Positions 52,677 to 62,110 of a stretch of DNA of 64,000 nucleotides are shown here, piece after piece. Made by a program: the position numbers and the translations under genes. Under the pieces are notes generated by a model. That model was given only the letters and a program-made list of their open reading frames with translations, ran no database searches and had not been told where the DNA came from. The stretch's first letter is position 1, and each line of letters opens with the position of its first letter. The stretch comes from Adhaeribacter radiodurans (lineage in GTDB: Bacteria > Bacteroidota > Bacteroidia > Cytophagales > Hymenobacteraceae): contig NZ_CP055153.1 of assembly GCF_014075995.1 (NCBI RefSeq), positions 2,914,001-2,978,000 on the forward strand. Reading direction: 5' to 3'.

Positions 52677-53792
52677 TTGGCATCAGATTCTTTGTTATAT
52701 GAAGTGGCCCTGGGATTGCTGCCGGGTGTAGGAGATATGCTCACCCGGCAACTTATTAGCTACTGCGGTTCGGCTAAAGCGGTTTTTACTTCCCATAAAG
52801 GCCAATTATTAAAAATACCGGGCATTGGGCAAACCTTGGTGCAAAATATGAACCCAAACCAAGCCCTGCAGCTAGCCGAAAGTATTTTAAAGCAAGCCGA
52901 ACAACAACAAGTACAACTTCTGTTTTATACCAATCCCCAATACCCAGCCCGTTTAAAACAGATTGCCGATGCACCTTGCCTGCTGTATTACAAAGGCAAC
53001 GCTGATCTTAACCATGCGAAAATAGTAAGTATTGTAGGTACCCGACAGGCTACTGATTACGGCAAACGCATCACCGAGAAAATTGTATCCGATTTAAAAA
53101 AGCACAACCCAGTTATAGTAAGTGGTCTGGCTTACGGCATTGATATTTTCGCGCATCGAGCCGCCGTAGCAGCCGGATTGCCTACTGTTGGTGTAATGGC
53201 TAGCGGACCAGATATTATTTACCCATCGGTACACCGCAAAACCGTAGAGAAAATGCTCGAAAGTGGCGGCATACTTACCGAGAATACTTTTGGCACCAAA
53301 CCCGATGCTCCCCGCTTTCCGGCCCGCAACCGGATAATTGCCGGTTTAGGAGATTGTACCATAATTGTGGAGGCCGCCATAAAAGGTGGAGCGCTTATTA
53401 CCGCTGATATTGCTAATAGTTATAACAAAGATGTAATGGCTGTGCCTGGGAATCTGGATGTAAAGGTTTCGGAAGGTTGCAACTACCTAATTAAAACCAA
53501 CCAGGCAGCCATTTATACCAAGTTGTCAGACTTAGAAGAATTGTTAAACTGGGACGAAGCTTTAGCCCCGGCGGCGGTTAAACATAGTAAAGGTTTGCAC
53601 CTAAATGCCGCCGAGTTTGAACCCGAAGAATGGCAGATAATTGAGCTGCTGCATGCCCATAAAGAAGAACTTATGGATAATATATCCTGGAAAGTTCAGA
53701 TTCCGGTAAGCCGATTGGCTTCGGTGCTTTTGGGCCTGGAGTTTAAAGGAGTGGTTAAGTCCTTACCGGGTAAAAAGTTTGCTTTGGTATAG
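52677..53792 (+). CDS. dprA: DNA-processing protein DprA
   Basis: DprA loads RecA on incoming single-stranded DNA during natural transformation. The 371-aa protein has an N-terminal HhH/SAM-like region (ALGLLPGVGDMLTRQLISYC), a Rossmann-like core (about residues 75-290) and a C-terminal winged helix (about 310-371). The core has VGTRQATDYGKRITEKIV, VSGLAYGIDIFAHRAAVAAG and RFPARNRIIAGLGDCTIIVE. The start is TTG; no in-frame ATG upstream fits better. Confidence 0.95.
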   Translation: MASDSLLYEVALGLLPGVGDMLTRQLISYCGSAKAVFTSHKGQLLKIPGIGQTLVQNMNPNQALQLAESILKQAEQQQVQLLFYTNPQYPARLKQIADAPCLLYYKGNADLNHAKIVSIVGTRQATDYGKRITEKIVSDLKKHNPVIVSGLAYGIDIFAHRAAVAAGLPTVGVMASGPDIIYPSVHRKTVEKMLESGGILTENTFGTKPDAPRFPARNRIIAGLGDCTIIVEAAIKGGALITADIANSYNKDVMAVPGNLDVKVSEGCNYLIKTNQAAIYTKLSDLEELLNWDEALAPAAVKHSKGLHLNAAEFEPEEWQIIELLHAHKEELMDNISWKVQIPVSRLASVLLGLEFKGVVKSLPGKKFALV

Positions 53793-54073
53793 TTATATAA
53801 TTACCTCTAGATTCAGATTAAACCTGATATGGGTTTTTATCAGTCTTAAGGATTTATCATTTTTGAAACGTAATCACAGCTTCAGTAATCTTAATCCTAG
53901 TGTTCCTCCAAAGAAGATTTGAGAATAAAGTAGATTTAGGAATGAAGAAATTAAAAGATTTAAGAATCCTGGACTCCTTTCTAATTCATAAATTCTAATT
54001 CATAATTTGGCGAAGCACTAATTTTATGCCCATTATCAGGAGTTTTTGAACCAGGCTTACCAGGAATAATCAG

Positions 54074-54898
54074 ATGTACCTTTTGCATAATTTTAAATTA
54101 ATCTCAGAAGAGAATTTTTCGCTTTCTTACACCAACCGGGCTTTTCAGTACAACGATGGGTTATTTGAAACCATTATTCTGGATAATGGCCGAATTCGAT
54201 TTTTAGCCGACCATCTGGAACGAACCCGAAAGGCACTACAAGTTTTACAAATTCAGGTACCGGCAGAACTACAAAATCAAGCCTTATTAGAGTCTTATAT
54301 ACAGGAACTTGCCAAACAAAATCAATTGCAGCAGCGTGCCCGGATAAAATTGCACGTTTGGCGTACGCCCGATGGTTTGTTCACCCCGGAACAAAATACC
54401 GCCGAAACCCTGATTACCTTGCAACCGCAAGCTTCTTTTCCTTCCGTCATCGCAAGTGCTGATTTTGCCACTACCGTCCAAAATGCGTATTCGCCGTTAT
54501 CTTTTTTTAAAGGCCCTTACGCAGTAAATTATGTATTAGCCAGTCTGGAGAAAAAACAAAAGCAACTCGACGAACTTATTCTTTTGAATAATCAAGGATT
54601 TATTTCAGAGACTTTAGTGGCCAATATTTTTTGGGTAAAAGAAGCAGTTTTGTACACTCCATCTTTGCCATCGGGCTGTATAGCCGGCATTATCCGGAAA
54701 AATATACTCCGGCTCGCAGCAATTGAAAACTTAAAAGTAGAGGAAGGCATTTTTTCAAAGTTAGATTTAATGAGTGCGGAGACTGTTTTTACCTCTAATG
54801 TAACGGGTTTGCGACTCATACAATTCATCGGGCAGAAAGAATTTTCTATTCATCAACCTGTCCTGGATCAACTCAATGCTTTACTTTTTACTAAATAA
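54074..54898 (+). CDS. Class IV PLP-dependent aminotransferase/lyase
   Basis: A 274-aa fold-type IV PLP enzyme, related to branched-chain aminotransferase IlvE and aminodeoxychorismate lyase PabC. It has NRAFQYNDGLFETIILDNGR (about residues 17-36), RIRFLADHLERTRKAL, the likely catalytic lysine in FFKGPYAVNYVLAS (about 147-160), and LNNQGFISETLVANIFWVKE (about 174-193). The short length and start point to the PabC/D-amino-acid subgroup, but the substrate cannot be told. Monocistronic. Confidence 0.88.
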   Translation: MYLLHNFKLISEENFSLSYTNRAFQYNDGLFETIILDNGRIRFLADHLERTRKALQVLQIQVPAELQNQALLESYIQELAKQNQLQQRARIKLHVWRTPDGLFTPEQNTAETLITLQPQASFPSVIASADFATTVQNAYSPLSFFKGPYAVNYVLASLEKKQKQLDELILLNNQGFISETLVANIFWVKEAVLYTPSLPSGCIAGIIRKNILRLAAIENLKVEEGIFSKLDLMSAETVFTSNVTGLRLIQFIGQKEFSIHQPVLDQLNALLFTK

Positions 54899-55039
54899 AA
54901 TTTTTTTTTTAAATTGGATAGTTTACAAAATCGCAGCTTACCTCCTTCTTAAAACAGGTAAGAGAATTATTCTTTGTAGTAAAAACTACTTGCCAACATT
55001 CCATCTTTAACAATTAGAGCATTTAACCAGCTAAACCCC

Positions 55040-55047
55040 TACCTTTG
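55040..55047 (+). promoter_or_regulatory. -7 promoter element of the RlmI-type gene
   Basis: TACCTTTG matches TAnnTTTG, with transcription expected about 13 bases before the ATG. It is the clearest such element in the window. Confidence 0.55.
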
Positions 55048-55066
55048 CGGCTCAATTTACAGGTTT

Positions 55067-56257
55067 ATGTCAACGGAACGGATTCGCATTATTTTACACG
55101 CTGGTAAAGAACAATCGCTTAAACGGTTTCACCCTTGGGTATTTTCAGGAGCAATTAAAAAAGTTATGGGAGAGCCGCAGGATGGCGATACTGTGGACGT
55201 GTATTCGAGCCGGAACGAGTTTTTGGGTGCAGGCCATTACCAGAAAGGCTCCATTACGGTACGGATTTTTTCTTTTGAACCTACCGCGGCGGATGCTGCT
55301 TTCTGGCGCTCTAAATTGCAGCAAGCCTATAACTACCGACAAGTTTTGGGATTTATTGATAATCCGAAAACTAATGTGTACCGTCTGGTTTTTGCCGAAG
55401 GAGATGGTTTGCCCGGATTAATTATTGATGTATACGGCGAAACGGCCGTGCTGCAGGCGCATAGTGTAGGAATGTACCGGGCCAAAGAACAAATTGCCCA
55501 AGCTTTACAGGAAGTTTACGGCCATCAATTAAAGGCAGTATACGATAAAAGTGCTGAAACCCTGCACTTACAGGAAACCGATACCCCCTTAAACAGTTAT
55601 TTAATTGGGAGCGGCAACGAGGCTCAGATTGTGCAGGAAAATAATAACCCTTTTTACGTAGATTGGATAACCGGTCAGAAAACCGGCTTTTTTATTGACC
55701 AGCGCGAAAACCGGCAACTACTGGCTAATTATGCTCCGGGTAAATCGGTGCTGAATACTTTTTGTTATACGGGCGGCTTTTCGGTGTATGCCTTAAATGC
55801 CGGAGCTACGCTGGTACATTCGGTAGACAGTTCTAAAAAAGCCATTGAACTCACCGACAAGAATTGCGCCTTAAACCAGGCCGGTGATCGCCATGCCTCT
55901 TTTGCGGTAGATACCTTTAGCTTTTTCAAAAATCAACCGCAACCCTACGATATTATTATCCTGGACCCACCTGCTTTTGCGAAGCACCATAATGTACGGC
56001 ACAACGCCGTAATGGGCTACAAACGCCTGAACGCAGAAGCTTTAAAGCAAATTAAACCGGGCGGCATATTATTTACTTTTTCCTGTTCGCAAGCCGTAGA
56101 TCGTAGTTTATTTAACAACACCATTATGGCGGCCGCCATTGAAGCTGGCCGGAATATTAAAATTATGCACCACCTCTCTCAACCAGCCGATCACCCGGTT
56201 TCTATCTTTCATCCGGAAGGAGAATACCTGAAAGGGCTGGTTTTGTTTGTAGAGTAA
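55067..56257 (+). CDS. Class I rRNA (cytosine-C5)-methyltransferase, RlmI family
   Basis: A 396-aa SAM-dependent methyltransferase. The N-terminal PUA domain (about residues 1-75, with HPWVFSGAIKKVMGEPQDGD) binds RNA, a central EEHEA-like domain follows, and the catalytic Rossmann domain (about 195-396) has LNTFCYTGGFSVYALNAGAT (motif I), IILDPPAFAKHH (motif IV) and FTFSCSQAVDR (motif VI with cysteine). E. coli RlmI makes m5C1962 in 23S rRNA; the family is clear, the exact base is inferred. Element E2 follows 46 bases after the stop. Confidence 0.9.
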   Translation: MSTERIRIILHAGKEQSLKRFHPWVFSGAIKKVMGEPQDGDTVDVYSSRNEFLGAGHYQKGSITVRIFSFEPTAADAAFWRSKLQQAYNYRQVLGFIDNPKTNVYRLVFAEGDGLPGLIIDVYGETAVLQAHSVGMYRAKEQIAQALQEVYGHQLKAVYDKSAETLHLQETDTPLNSYLIGSGNEAQIVQENNNPFYVDWITGQKTGFFIDQRENRQLLANYAPGKSVLNTFCYTGGFSVYALNAGATLVHSVDSSKKAIELTDKNCALNQAGDRHASFAVDTFSFFKNQPQPYDIIILDPPAFAKHHNVRHNAVMGYKRLNAEALKQIKPGGILFTFSCSQAVDRSLFNNTIMAAAIEAGRNIKIMHHLSQPADHPVSIFHPEGEYLKGLVLFVE

Positions 56258-56303
56258 AGAAAGAGTTAACTCTAAGATTATCTTAAGAGAGCTTGTATTC
56301 CGT

Positions 56304-56974
56304 GGAGCCTGTTCCAGTCTCCATGCACAAGTTCCATCTTTTTTGACAGGTAACCTAACCAGTTTGCCTCGTGGCCGGCGGGCCTCGTTTGGCTCTCTCG
56401 GGCGGTTTAGCGAACCTTGGCTCACTCCGTTGCGCCATGCCTCCTACGTCGGCACCGGAACGTTAAAAGGCCCTCCATAGCCAAACTGGTGTCTTTTGCT
56501 CTTAGCTACCGTTTATCTTACTTTATCTGAAAATCCAGAAGGTTTACCAACTTGTCTTCTCTACACTGACTTTGCTAACCTAACTAGCGCATGCTTTACC
56601 GGTGCGGGGCTAGTGACTTCCATACAAAAGCCAGTCTCCTGACAGGCAAATTCTAAACCATTTTACGTCAGTCAGTAGACTGACGTAAGTTCTTACGCAT
56701 AAGTGGCGCTTCGCTTAACACTTGCGCGAGGTTGAGTATTTACTAATTCTAGTACCACAATAACCTGGAACAAGGTAGTTACAAGCAACCAACACTAGTT
56801 TGGCTGTTGAGGGCCTTTTAGCGTTCCGGTGCCGAAGAGGGAGGCATGTCGCAACGGAGTGAGCCAAGGTTCGCTAAACTGCCCGAGAGAGCCAAACGAG
56901 GCCCGCCGGCCACGAGGCAAAACTTGAAATATCAAATAAGTTAGCATCGCCATCTGGAGACTTGAAAAGGATCC
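56304..56974. repeat. Long inverted-repeat element, copy E2
   Basis: A 671-nt non-coding element between convergent genes. Left arm 56304-56487 and right arm 56797-56974 are about 93% complementary over the central ~119 nt by eye. The left arm's outer ~55 nt is degraded. The interior is 309 nt, shorter than in E1, but shares several blocks with it. At sites where E1 and E2 differ, both arms of E2 carry the E2 form (ctctcggg in both arms, against gtttcggg in both arms of E1). No gene is present. Confidence 0.9.
56664..56688. other. Hairpin in the interior of E2
   Basis: A 10-bp perfect stem, ttacgtcagt (56664-56673) with actgacgtaa (56679-56688) and loop cagta. It overlaps the stem conserved with E1 (56633-56642 with 56672-56681), so the two folds are alternatives. 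Confidence 0.6.
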
Positions 56975-57004
56975 AAGTAATAACCCTTGCTTCACACCAA
57001 AAGA

Positions 57005-57697
57005 TTACGAAACCACAGCATCACTCCACTCCTTCTCGCCACAAACAGAACAAGCATTTTGTGCTTGATGCTTATGCGTAACAATATTGCCGCAATTGCA
57101 ACAGGCGAAAGTATCCGAGGCTGCTTGCTGAGTATTCCGAAACTCTTTATCCCAATTAGGTAAGATAGAAAGCCCGGCTTTTTTTTCTTCGTCTTTTAAA
57201 ATAGTAAAAGCTCCATTGGCTTCCAGGTAGGCACGTTTTACTTTTCCTAAATTACTTATTTGTTCAAAACGACACTGAGCAAAAACCTGCTCCTGACTCA
57301 TGCGGGTATGCTGCAAGCATTCCAGTTGCAGTACCCCATCTTTAATTAGTACATCCACATCGCCCATTGTAATTTGTTCCAGATGGGGGTTATCCCGGGT
57401 ACGGAGGGCAATGAATTTTTGAAAACAAATAATAACCAGGGCAATAATAAACACCGGTAATAATCCCCGGTCAGGAGCCAGAATAGCAACCCCGTTAGAA
57501 GCAGCTAAGGCTACTAAAGCCGCCATTTCGGACCGACTTAAACGGGCCGCCATGCGTTTACCCATTAGGCGCATGGCAAGCGTTAGAACCAGGTAAATAA
57601 AAAATACGCGGATAACAACTTCTATTAAAAAGCTCCAGGGAACCTCGCCCAGGAGAATACGCAAATAATCTGTAATATGAATATCTTCGGGTTTCAT
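57005..57697 (-). CDS. DUF421 (YetF-type) membrane protein with zinc ribbon, copy B
   Basis: A 230-aa membrane protein with two to three N-terminal helices (about residues 20-105), a YetF/DUF421 cytoplasmic domain (about 110-190) and a C-terminal zinc-ribbon-like tail with CCNCGNIV and CSVCGEKEW (two CxxC pairs). I start at MKPEDIHITDYLRILLGEVP, aligned with the neighbour's start; a longer frame reaches 57787. The gene begins 10 bases after the stop of copy A, its upstream neighbour on the minus strand. Roles in spore and stress physiology are known for some DUF421 proteins; none is established here. Confidence 0.82.
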   Translation of the reverse strand: MKPEDIHITDYLRILLGEVPWSFLIEVVIRVFFIYLVLTLAMRLMGKRMAARLSRSEMAALVALAASNGVAILAPDRGLLPVFIIALVIICFQKFIALRTRDNPHLEQITMGDVDVLIKDGVLQLECLQHTRMSQEQVFAQCRFEQISNLGKVKRAYLEANGAFTILKDEEKKAGLSILPNWDKEFRNTQQAASDTFACCNCGNIVTHKHQAQNACSVCGEKEWSDAVVS

Positions 57698-57707
57698 AAA
57701 ATGTATA

Positions 57708-58400
57708 TTAAGCGGCCACTGCGTAAGTCCAGGTATGTTCCTGGCAATTAGGGCAAGCTTGTTTATTAAATTTTGTTTGTTTAACAATATTACCGCAATG
57801 CAGACAGGCGGCGTAGGTATTATCCTGCGGTTCGGACTGGTGCAATTGTTCGTCTTTTTCCGGTAAAACCGATAATCCGGGTTTCGGATCTTCTTCTTTA
57901 AAAATGCTAAATAAACCCGACGATTCCAGGTAAGCGCGTTTTACTTCGCCTAAGTGAAGAATCTTCTGAGAGCGCAAACCGGCAAATACCTGCTCTTTAG
58001 AAATATTGTATTCCCTCATTTGATCTAATTGCAAAACGCCATCTTTCACCAACAGGCCAACGTCACCGTAAGCTAAAACTTCGGCTTTCCGCGATTTAAA
58101 GGTTAAATAATTATAACCTCGCTGAAAGATTACAGCACAGGCTAGACCTAAAATACCCAGTAAAATACCTTTATCTGGTAATTGCATTGGAACCGAAGCA
58201 ATTCCCCCCAAAGTAATCATTACGGCAAGTTCGGTAATAGTTAACTGGGCGTTCATGCGTTTTCCTAACAAGCGCCAGGTAATAAGTAGAGCCACATAAA
58301 TAATTATTGTCCGGATAAAAACCTCCAGCATAAATTCCCACGGAGAATTACCCAACAATAATCGTTGCCAATCCCCCAAATAAATCTCCTCTTTTTTCAT
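57708..58400 (-). CDS. DUF421 (YetF-type) membrane protein with zinc ribbon, copy A
   Basis: A 230-aa paralogue of the protein at 57005, with the same layout. It has helices at about residues 20-105 (FIRTIIIYVALLITWRLLGK), the conserved VLAYGDVGLLVKDGVLQLDQ region (about 113-132), and a C-terminal tail with CLHCGNIV and CPNCQEHTW. The pair form a two-gene operon. Their equal length and shared tail point to tandem duplication. It may work as a homo- or heteromer. Confidence 0.82.
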   Translation of the reverse strand: MKKEEIYLGDWQRLLLGNSPWEFMLEVFIRTIIIYVALLITWRLLGKRMNAQLTITELAVMITLGGIASVPMQLPDKGILLGILGLACAVIFQRGYNYLTFKSRKAEVLAYGDVGLLVKDGVLQLDQMREYNISKEQVFAGLRSQKILHLGEVKRAYLESSGLFSIFKEEDPKPGLSVLPEKDEQLHQSEPQDNTYAACLHCGNIVKQTKFNKQACPNCQEHTWTYAVAA

Positions 58401-58833
58401 AAGCTTACAATTACGAATTGGAAATGAAGAGGTTATGCAGAATTTTTACTGATTTAGGCAAACCACTTGTATTTATAACAAGAAAATACCGAACTAACAC
58501 GTAGTCGTTTAAAAAATTTAGTATTTTGTTCAAATTACTGAAGTTGCAAAAAGAAGTATAAACGTAAAGAATCAAAAGGCACTACTTAGTTAAATTATAT
58601 TCTATATACAAATAACCTGAAGGCTTAAATAGAAAGAATTTAATAAAAAGAATGTAGTTATTGAGATTACCCGTACTGTTTAGCACTAATTGCCCTTTGA
58701 TTTTTATTCAGGTTTACAAACTTCTACTAATCGGGTTAAATGAGATATTTGCCATTCCCGAAAACTTATTGTACTTCTTTCGGTTAGGTAAGCAGAAAGT
58801 AAAATTTACTAAATACTTAACTGTAATGCAGGC
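58401..58833. other. Divergent intergenic region
   Basis: About 430 AT-rich bases between the DUF421 operon and the SRPBCC gene. No gene or clear motif is seen. Confidence 0.4.
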
Positions 58834-59307
58834 ATGAGCCACTATGTTTTAAAGCGAACCCATAAGTTACCCATTACTTTAGACCAAGCTTGGGATTTTT
58901 TTTCTTCACCGGACAACCTGGCTGAAATTACTCCCTCTTACATGGGTTTTGAAGTTCTAAGCAATTCGGATTCAACTAAAATGTACCCGGGCCAGATTAT
59001 TACTTACTATGTGAAACCTTTGTTTGGCATTAAAATTTTCTGGATGACGGAAATCACCCACGTGGCAGATAAACAATACTTTGTTGATGAGCAGCGGTTT
59101 GGGCCGTACGCTTTATGGCACCATTCCCATTTTTTTAAAGAGATACCTGGTGGTGTGGAAATGCGGGACCAGGTGCATTACAAACTACCTTTTGGCCCGT
59201 TGGGAGCCTTAGTGCATGCCTTGTTCGTAAAAAAACAGTTAGAAGGGATTTTCGTCTATCGCCAGCAGGTACTAGAAAAACGCTTCGGAAAATTTATTAA
59301 CAGGTAA
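58834..59307 (+). CDS. SRPBCC-family ligand-binding protein
   Basis: A 157-aa START/Bet v 1-like protein. It begins HYVLKRTHKLPITLDQAWDF (about residues 3-22), followed by FSSPDNLAEITPSYMGFEVL, the helix-grip fold signature. EQRFGPYALWHHSHFFKEIP (about 90-109) and the C-terminal helix complete the domain. Members bind lipids or other hydrophobic ligands in the cytoplasm, and the ligand here is unknown. Confidence 0.85.
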   Translation: MSHYVLKRTHKLPITLDQAWDFFSSPDNLAEITPSYMGFEVLSNSDSTKMYPGQIITYYVKPLFGIKIFWMTEITHVADKQYFVDEQRFGPYALWHHSHFFKEIPGGVEMRDQVHYKLPFGPLGALVHALFVKKQLEGIFVYRQQVLEKRFGKFINR

Positions 59308-59348
59308 CCATTTGTACTTCTTCACTGAGGGTATTTTACTAACAAGGG

Positions 59349-59933
59349 TTATTCTTCAAATACAATGTCAGTTATAAGTCCGTTGGTGGTGAAAACACCA
59401 ATGCCGGGTTCTAGCCTGGTTTTTGTCAATTTTTTAGTGCTCTTATTAGTTGCCTGAGAATACAACCAAAAAAACAAAACGCCATCGCTGTTTAAATTTT
59501 TATACGATTTTGGAAATACAGGCTTTAATCCGCTAATTGGCTTTCCTACCTGAATGGAGAATTTGTTAGTTCCCGTAGTGGGTGCCAGTACTTTAAATTC
59601 AGGGCCTTTAATCCGGAAGTAAATTACTTTATCTTGATAAAAAGAAATTTCGGCACCAGGATAACGGTAAACGGTAAAATCAACCTGGTCCATTTCGGCA
59701 AACTCAATGGTTTTACTCGTAGGTGGCCCGAAAGCTTTCACCAGACTAGCCGAATTGCTGGTCATGTTAAACTTTTGGTTCGAGGCTTTCCCGTTGCTTT
59801 TAGCAATTATTACTTTGTCAACCTGTAATTCGTCAAATTCGTGTAATTCTTCGGTTTCCTGGGCATAAACCGGATTTATTTTGGGTATTAATAATAGTAA
59901 AAAGTAAAAAAGAATAAAATATTTTTTTTTCAT
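59349..59933 (-). CDS. Secreted protein of unknown function (194 aa)
   Basis: An exported protein with a signal peptide (MKKKYFILFYFLLLLIPKIN, cleavage near VYAQ). The mature part is beta-rich with FGPPTSKTIEFAEMDQVDFT and YRYPGAEISFYQDKVIYFRI. It shows no known domain. It converges on the SRPBCC gene with only 41 bases between the stops and no strong terminator. Confidence 0.7.
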   Translation of the reverse strand: MKKKYFILFYFLLLLIPKINPVYAQETEELHEFDELQVDKVIIAKSNGKASNQKFNMTSNSASLVKAFGPPTSKTIEFAEMDQVDFTVYRYPGAEISFYQDKVIYFRIKGPEFKVLAPTTGTNKFSIQVGKPISGLKPVFPKSYKNLNSDGVLFFWLYSQATNKSTKKLTKTRLEPGIGVFTTNGLITDIVFEE

Positions 59934-60316
59934 GACTTACTCGTATAAATCTTTCATGTTTGTACCCTTTCCTATTGTTCTACTTTAGTCACTCATCCGG
60001 ATACAAAAACCTAGAAGGGAACAAGATAAAAAATCAATTTTTATTATAAAATATTTATATCCATTTATAAAAAACGACCATAGAAATTCAACTTTTAGTT
60101 ACGTGCATTTTTAATTTTACAAATGATGCCGCTCCAACCATAAATTATTAATAGTAAAATTATTTAATTTAGCGTAAAGCCGTTCATTCTTACTGCAACG
60201 ATTCCTTCAATAATATAATAATTTGCAAAAATTAGCAATTTGAATCCGGCTTATGGTTGCTACTTTTAAGAAGCTAATCAGAAATTCAAATGTAATTTCG
60301 GTGCTTTAATATACTA
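59934..60316. other. AT-rich intergenic region
   Basis: A 383-base gap between two minus-strand genes. It is very AT-rich and nothing gene-like is seen. Confidence 0.4.
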
Positions 60317-61291
60317 TTAACCTTGCTGAGCAGGCACTTGGTAAAATTGCTTCATCTCTTTCAAACGGCTGCGCACCAGCTTTGATTTCAACGGCTCATA
60401 CACCAACACTTCTTTGCCATTATCCCGCAGAATAATCCGGAAAGGCTGCTTCAATTTTTGGGTAAAATGGTAAACCGACAAATATTCCGCCAGGTCTTCG
60501 TTCCAACTGCTGGTACTGTATAAGGAGACGAAGGGCGTAGTGGATAAAGATTGGTATAATGAAGGTGCCTGCCTGATGGGTAAGGGCTTGCCGCCCCGGT
60601 AGCGGGTACTGTCGAACAAGGCCGGGCTATATTCTGCTGTTATACGGGTTCGGTCGCTCCAAATTCCTTTACTGAACCCAGAGGTTTGGGCCAGATGCAA
60701 TGTACCGTCTACCATGTGGGTTGTTTCATGCAACAGCACGTAGAGTAAAGCACTCAGCGAACCAATATCGCAGGATACTTCCAGCGAAGAACCCTCGGCT
60801 TTAAAGCAAGTTCGTTCTTTCTCGGTCATCCATTCCGAAGCGGTTTGATGGAAGATTGCCGCCCGCACCGTAATATCGAAAACAGGAAAACTGCTGCTGT
60901 TTAGAGTAGTGGTAAGGGCGGTATTGGGCATATTATCTAAGAAATTAATACTTCGTAAATGTTCCTTTAAGACCTTTTGGTGCAGAGGTGGTAAGGCGGC
61001 TAATACTTGTTTTAGCTGGCTACGTTCATCGGTTGTTAACTCGTGCTCCCGGGGTGACATTCCTGCTTCACGGAACATTTGAAGGGTTTCCGGGGAGGTT
61101 ACCCGCACCCGGTCAGTAAGTGGTTGCTGCGGATCCAAGTTAAACTGGCGCTGCGTTTCCTGGCGCATAATAGTAACGGAATCGGCCTTAATTTGCTTTT
61201 GCGCGAATGAATAACTACTAAACAAGAATGAACCAATAAAATACCATACAGCTAAAAGTAATTGTAGAGAATTTTGACTGATTTTTATCAT
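60317..61291 (-). CDS. Secreted putative metallopeptidase with HETTH motif
   Basis: A 324-aa exported protein with a signal region (LLLAVWYFIGSFLFSSYSFA). The motif LYVLLHETTHMVDGTLH (about residues 184-200) contains HExxH, a zinc metallopeptidase signature. WNEDLAEYLSVYHF (about 263-276) could give the third ligand (Glu) downstream, as in gluzincins. The rest has no recognised domain. Activity is inferred from the motif and not shown. It is the first of three minus-strand genes leftward of the multicopper oxidase. Confidence 0.6.
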   Translation of the reverse strand: MIKISQNSLQLLLAVWYFIGSFLFSSYSFAQKQIKADSVTIMRQETQRQFNLDPQQPLTDRVRVTSPETLQMFREAGMSPREHELTTDERSQLKQVLAALPPLHQKVLKEHLRSINFLDNMPNTALTTTLNSSSFPVFDITVRAAIFHQTASEWMTEKERTCFKAEGSSLEVSCDIGSLSALLYVLLHETTHMVDGTLHLAQTSGFSKGIWSDRTRITAEYSPALFDSTRYRGGKPLPIRQAPSLYQSLSTTPFVSLYSTSSWNEDLAEYLSVYHFTQKLKQPFRIILRDNGKEVLVYEPLKSKLVRSRLKEMKQFYQVPAQQG

Positions 61292-61405
61292 AACAAATGG
61301 TCGTAAACAGGCGAATATCGTTTAAATTTACGAATAAGCCACAACCATGTTCTTCCGCACTTTTAAAGGTAATATTACTTTCATCCAGAATGTACACGTA
61401 TTAAA

Positions 61406-62110
61406 TTAAGCGTAATTATAAATATTTTGAGTGCACTCTGTTTCTTCGGTTGGGCAGCAGCAATGGGGCGTGCGATTTTTTAAATAAGGACTACTGCAAT
61501 TCCAACAGGAGGCAGGATCCTCTTCCGATTTTAAGAAACTAAAGGTATCCAGGATATCTGCCAGAGGAAGCACTTGGTTTTCATGGGTAAAAATTACTTC
61601 GTGGCTGTTTATTACGGAAACTTTGCCAATGAAATTAAAACCTGCTTTTCGGATTCCTTTCTCCGAAGCTTTATTTTCCGGGGCATGCATAATCCAGAAG
61701 CAATCCAGGTTGGTTTTACCCCAATTTAAAATATAATGCAGCAAATGCGGGTAAATACCTAAGCCCCGGAATTCAACTAAAGTTCTAAAGTTCCAGAGGT
61801 AACCGTGCTGAAAAGGAAGTTTAAATCCATGGTTTAATTCTCCAATACGAGCTTTGTTTAAAGCTACCCAGCCAAATGCGGCCGGCTTATGGTGTAAATA
61901 AGCTACAAAGGCTTTATTTCCATCTAAAAACCGTTGGTTTGCTTCATCCAGGGTAATTTGTCCCAGTTGTGCCATAAAGGCCGAATCAAAATTCTCCTGA
62001 ATAGTTAAGCCTTGAATTCCAGGAAGCACTGGAAGTTGATTTTTAAAATTATAGGAATATAACATGGCCGGAAGTATCGGATAGTGAAAGTTTGGGATAT
62101 TAATGAACAT
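61406..62110 (-). CDS. GNAT-like acetyltransferase with cysteine-rich tail
   Basis: A 234-aa protein whose central part (about residues 40-180) resembles a GNAT acetyltransferase: HKPAAFGWVALNK, then NFRTLVEFRGLGIYPHLLHY, the acetyl-CoA loop, and APENKASEKGIRKAGFNFIG. The last ~40 residues are Cys/His-rich (CWNCSSPYLKN, HCCCPTEETECTQ) and look metal-binding. The start overlaps the 3' end of the multicopper oxidase by 11 bases, so the two are translationally coupled. The substrate is unknown. Confidence 0.7.
   Translation of the reverse strand: MFINIPNFHYPILPAMLYSYNFKNQLPVLPGIQGLTIQENFDSAFMAQLGQITLDEANQRFLDGNKAFVAYLHHKPAAFGWVALNKARIGELNHGFKLPFQHGYLWNFRTLVEFRGLGIYPHLLHYILNWGKTNLDCFWIMHAPENKASEKGIRKAGFNFIGKVSVINSHEVIFTHENQVLPLADILDTFSFLKSEEDPASCWNCSSPYLKNRTPHCCCPTEETECTQNIYNYA

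Noticed and set aside
56795-56995. Small minus-strand ORF through the right arm of E2, and similar ones at 21262-21462 and 56108-56425
   Set aside because: They arise from the GC-rich repeat arms read in one frame; the reading frame is not preserved between copies and the codons look like repeat sequence.
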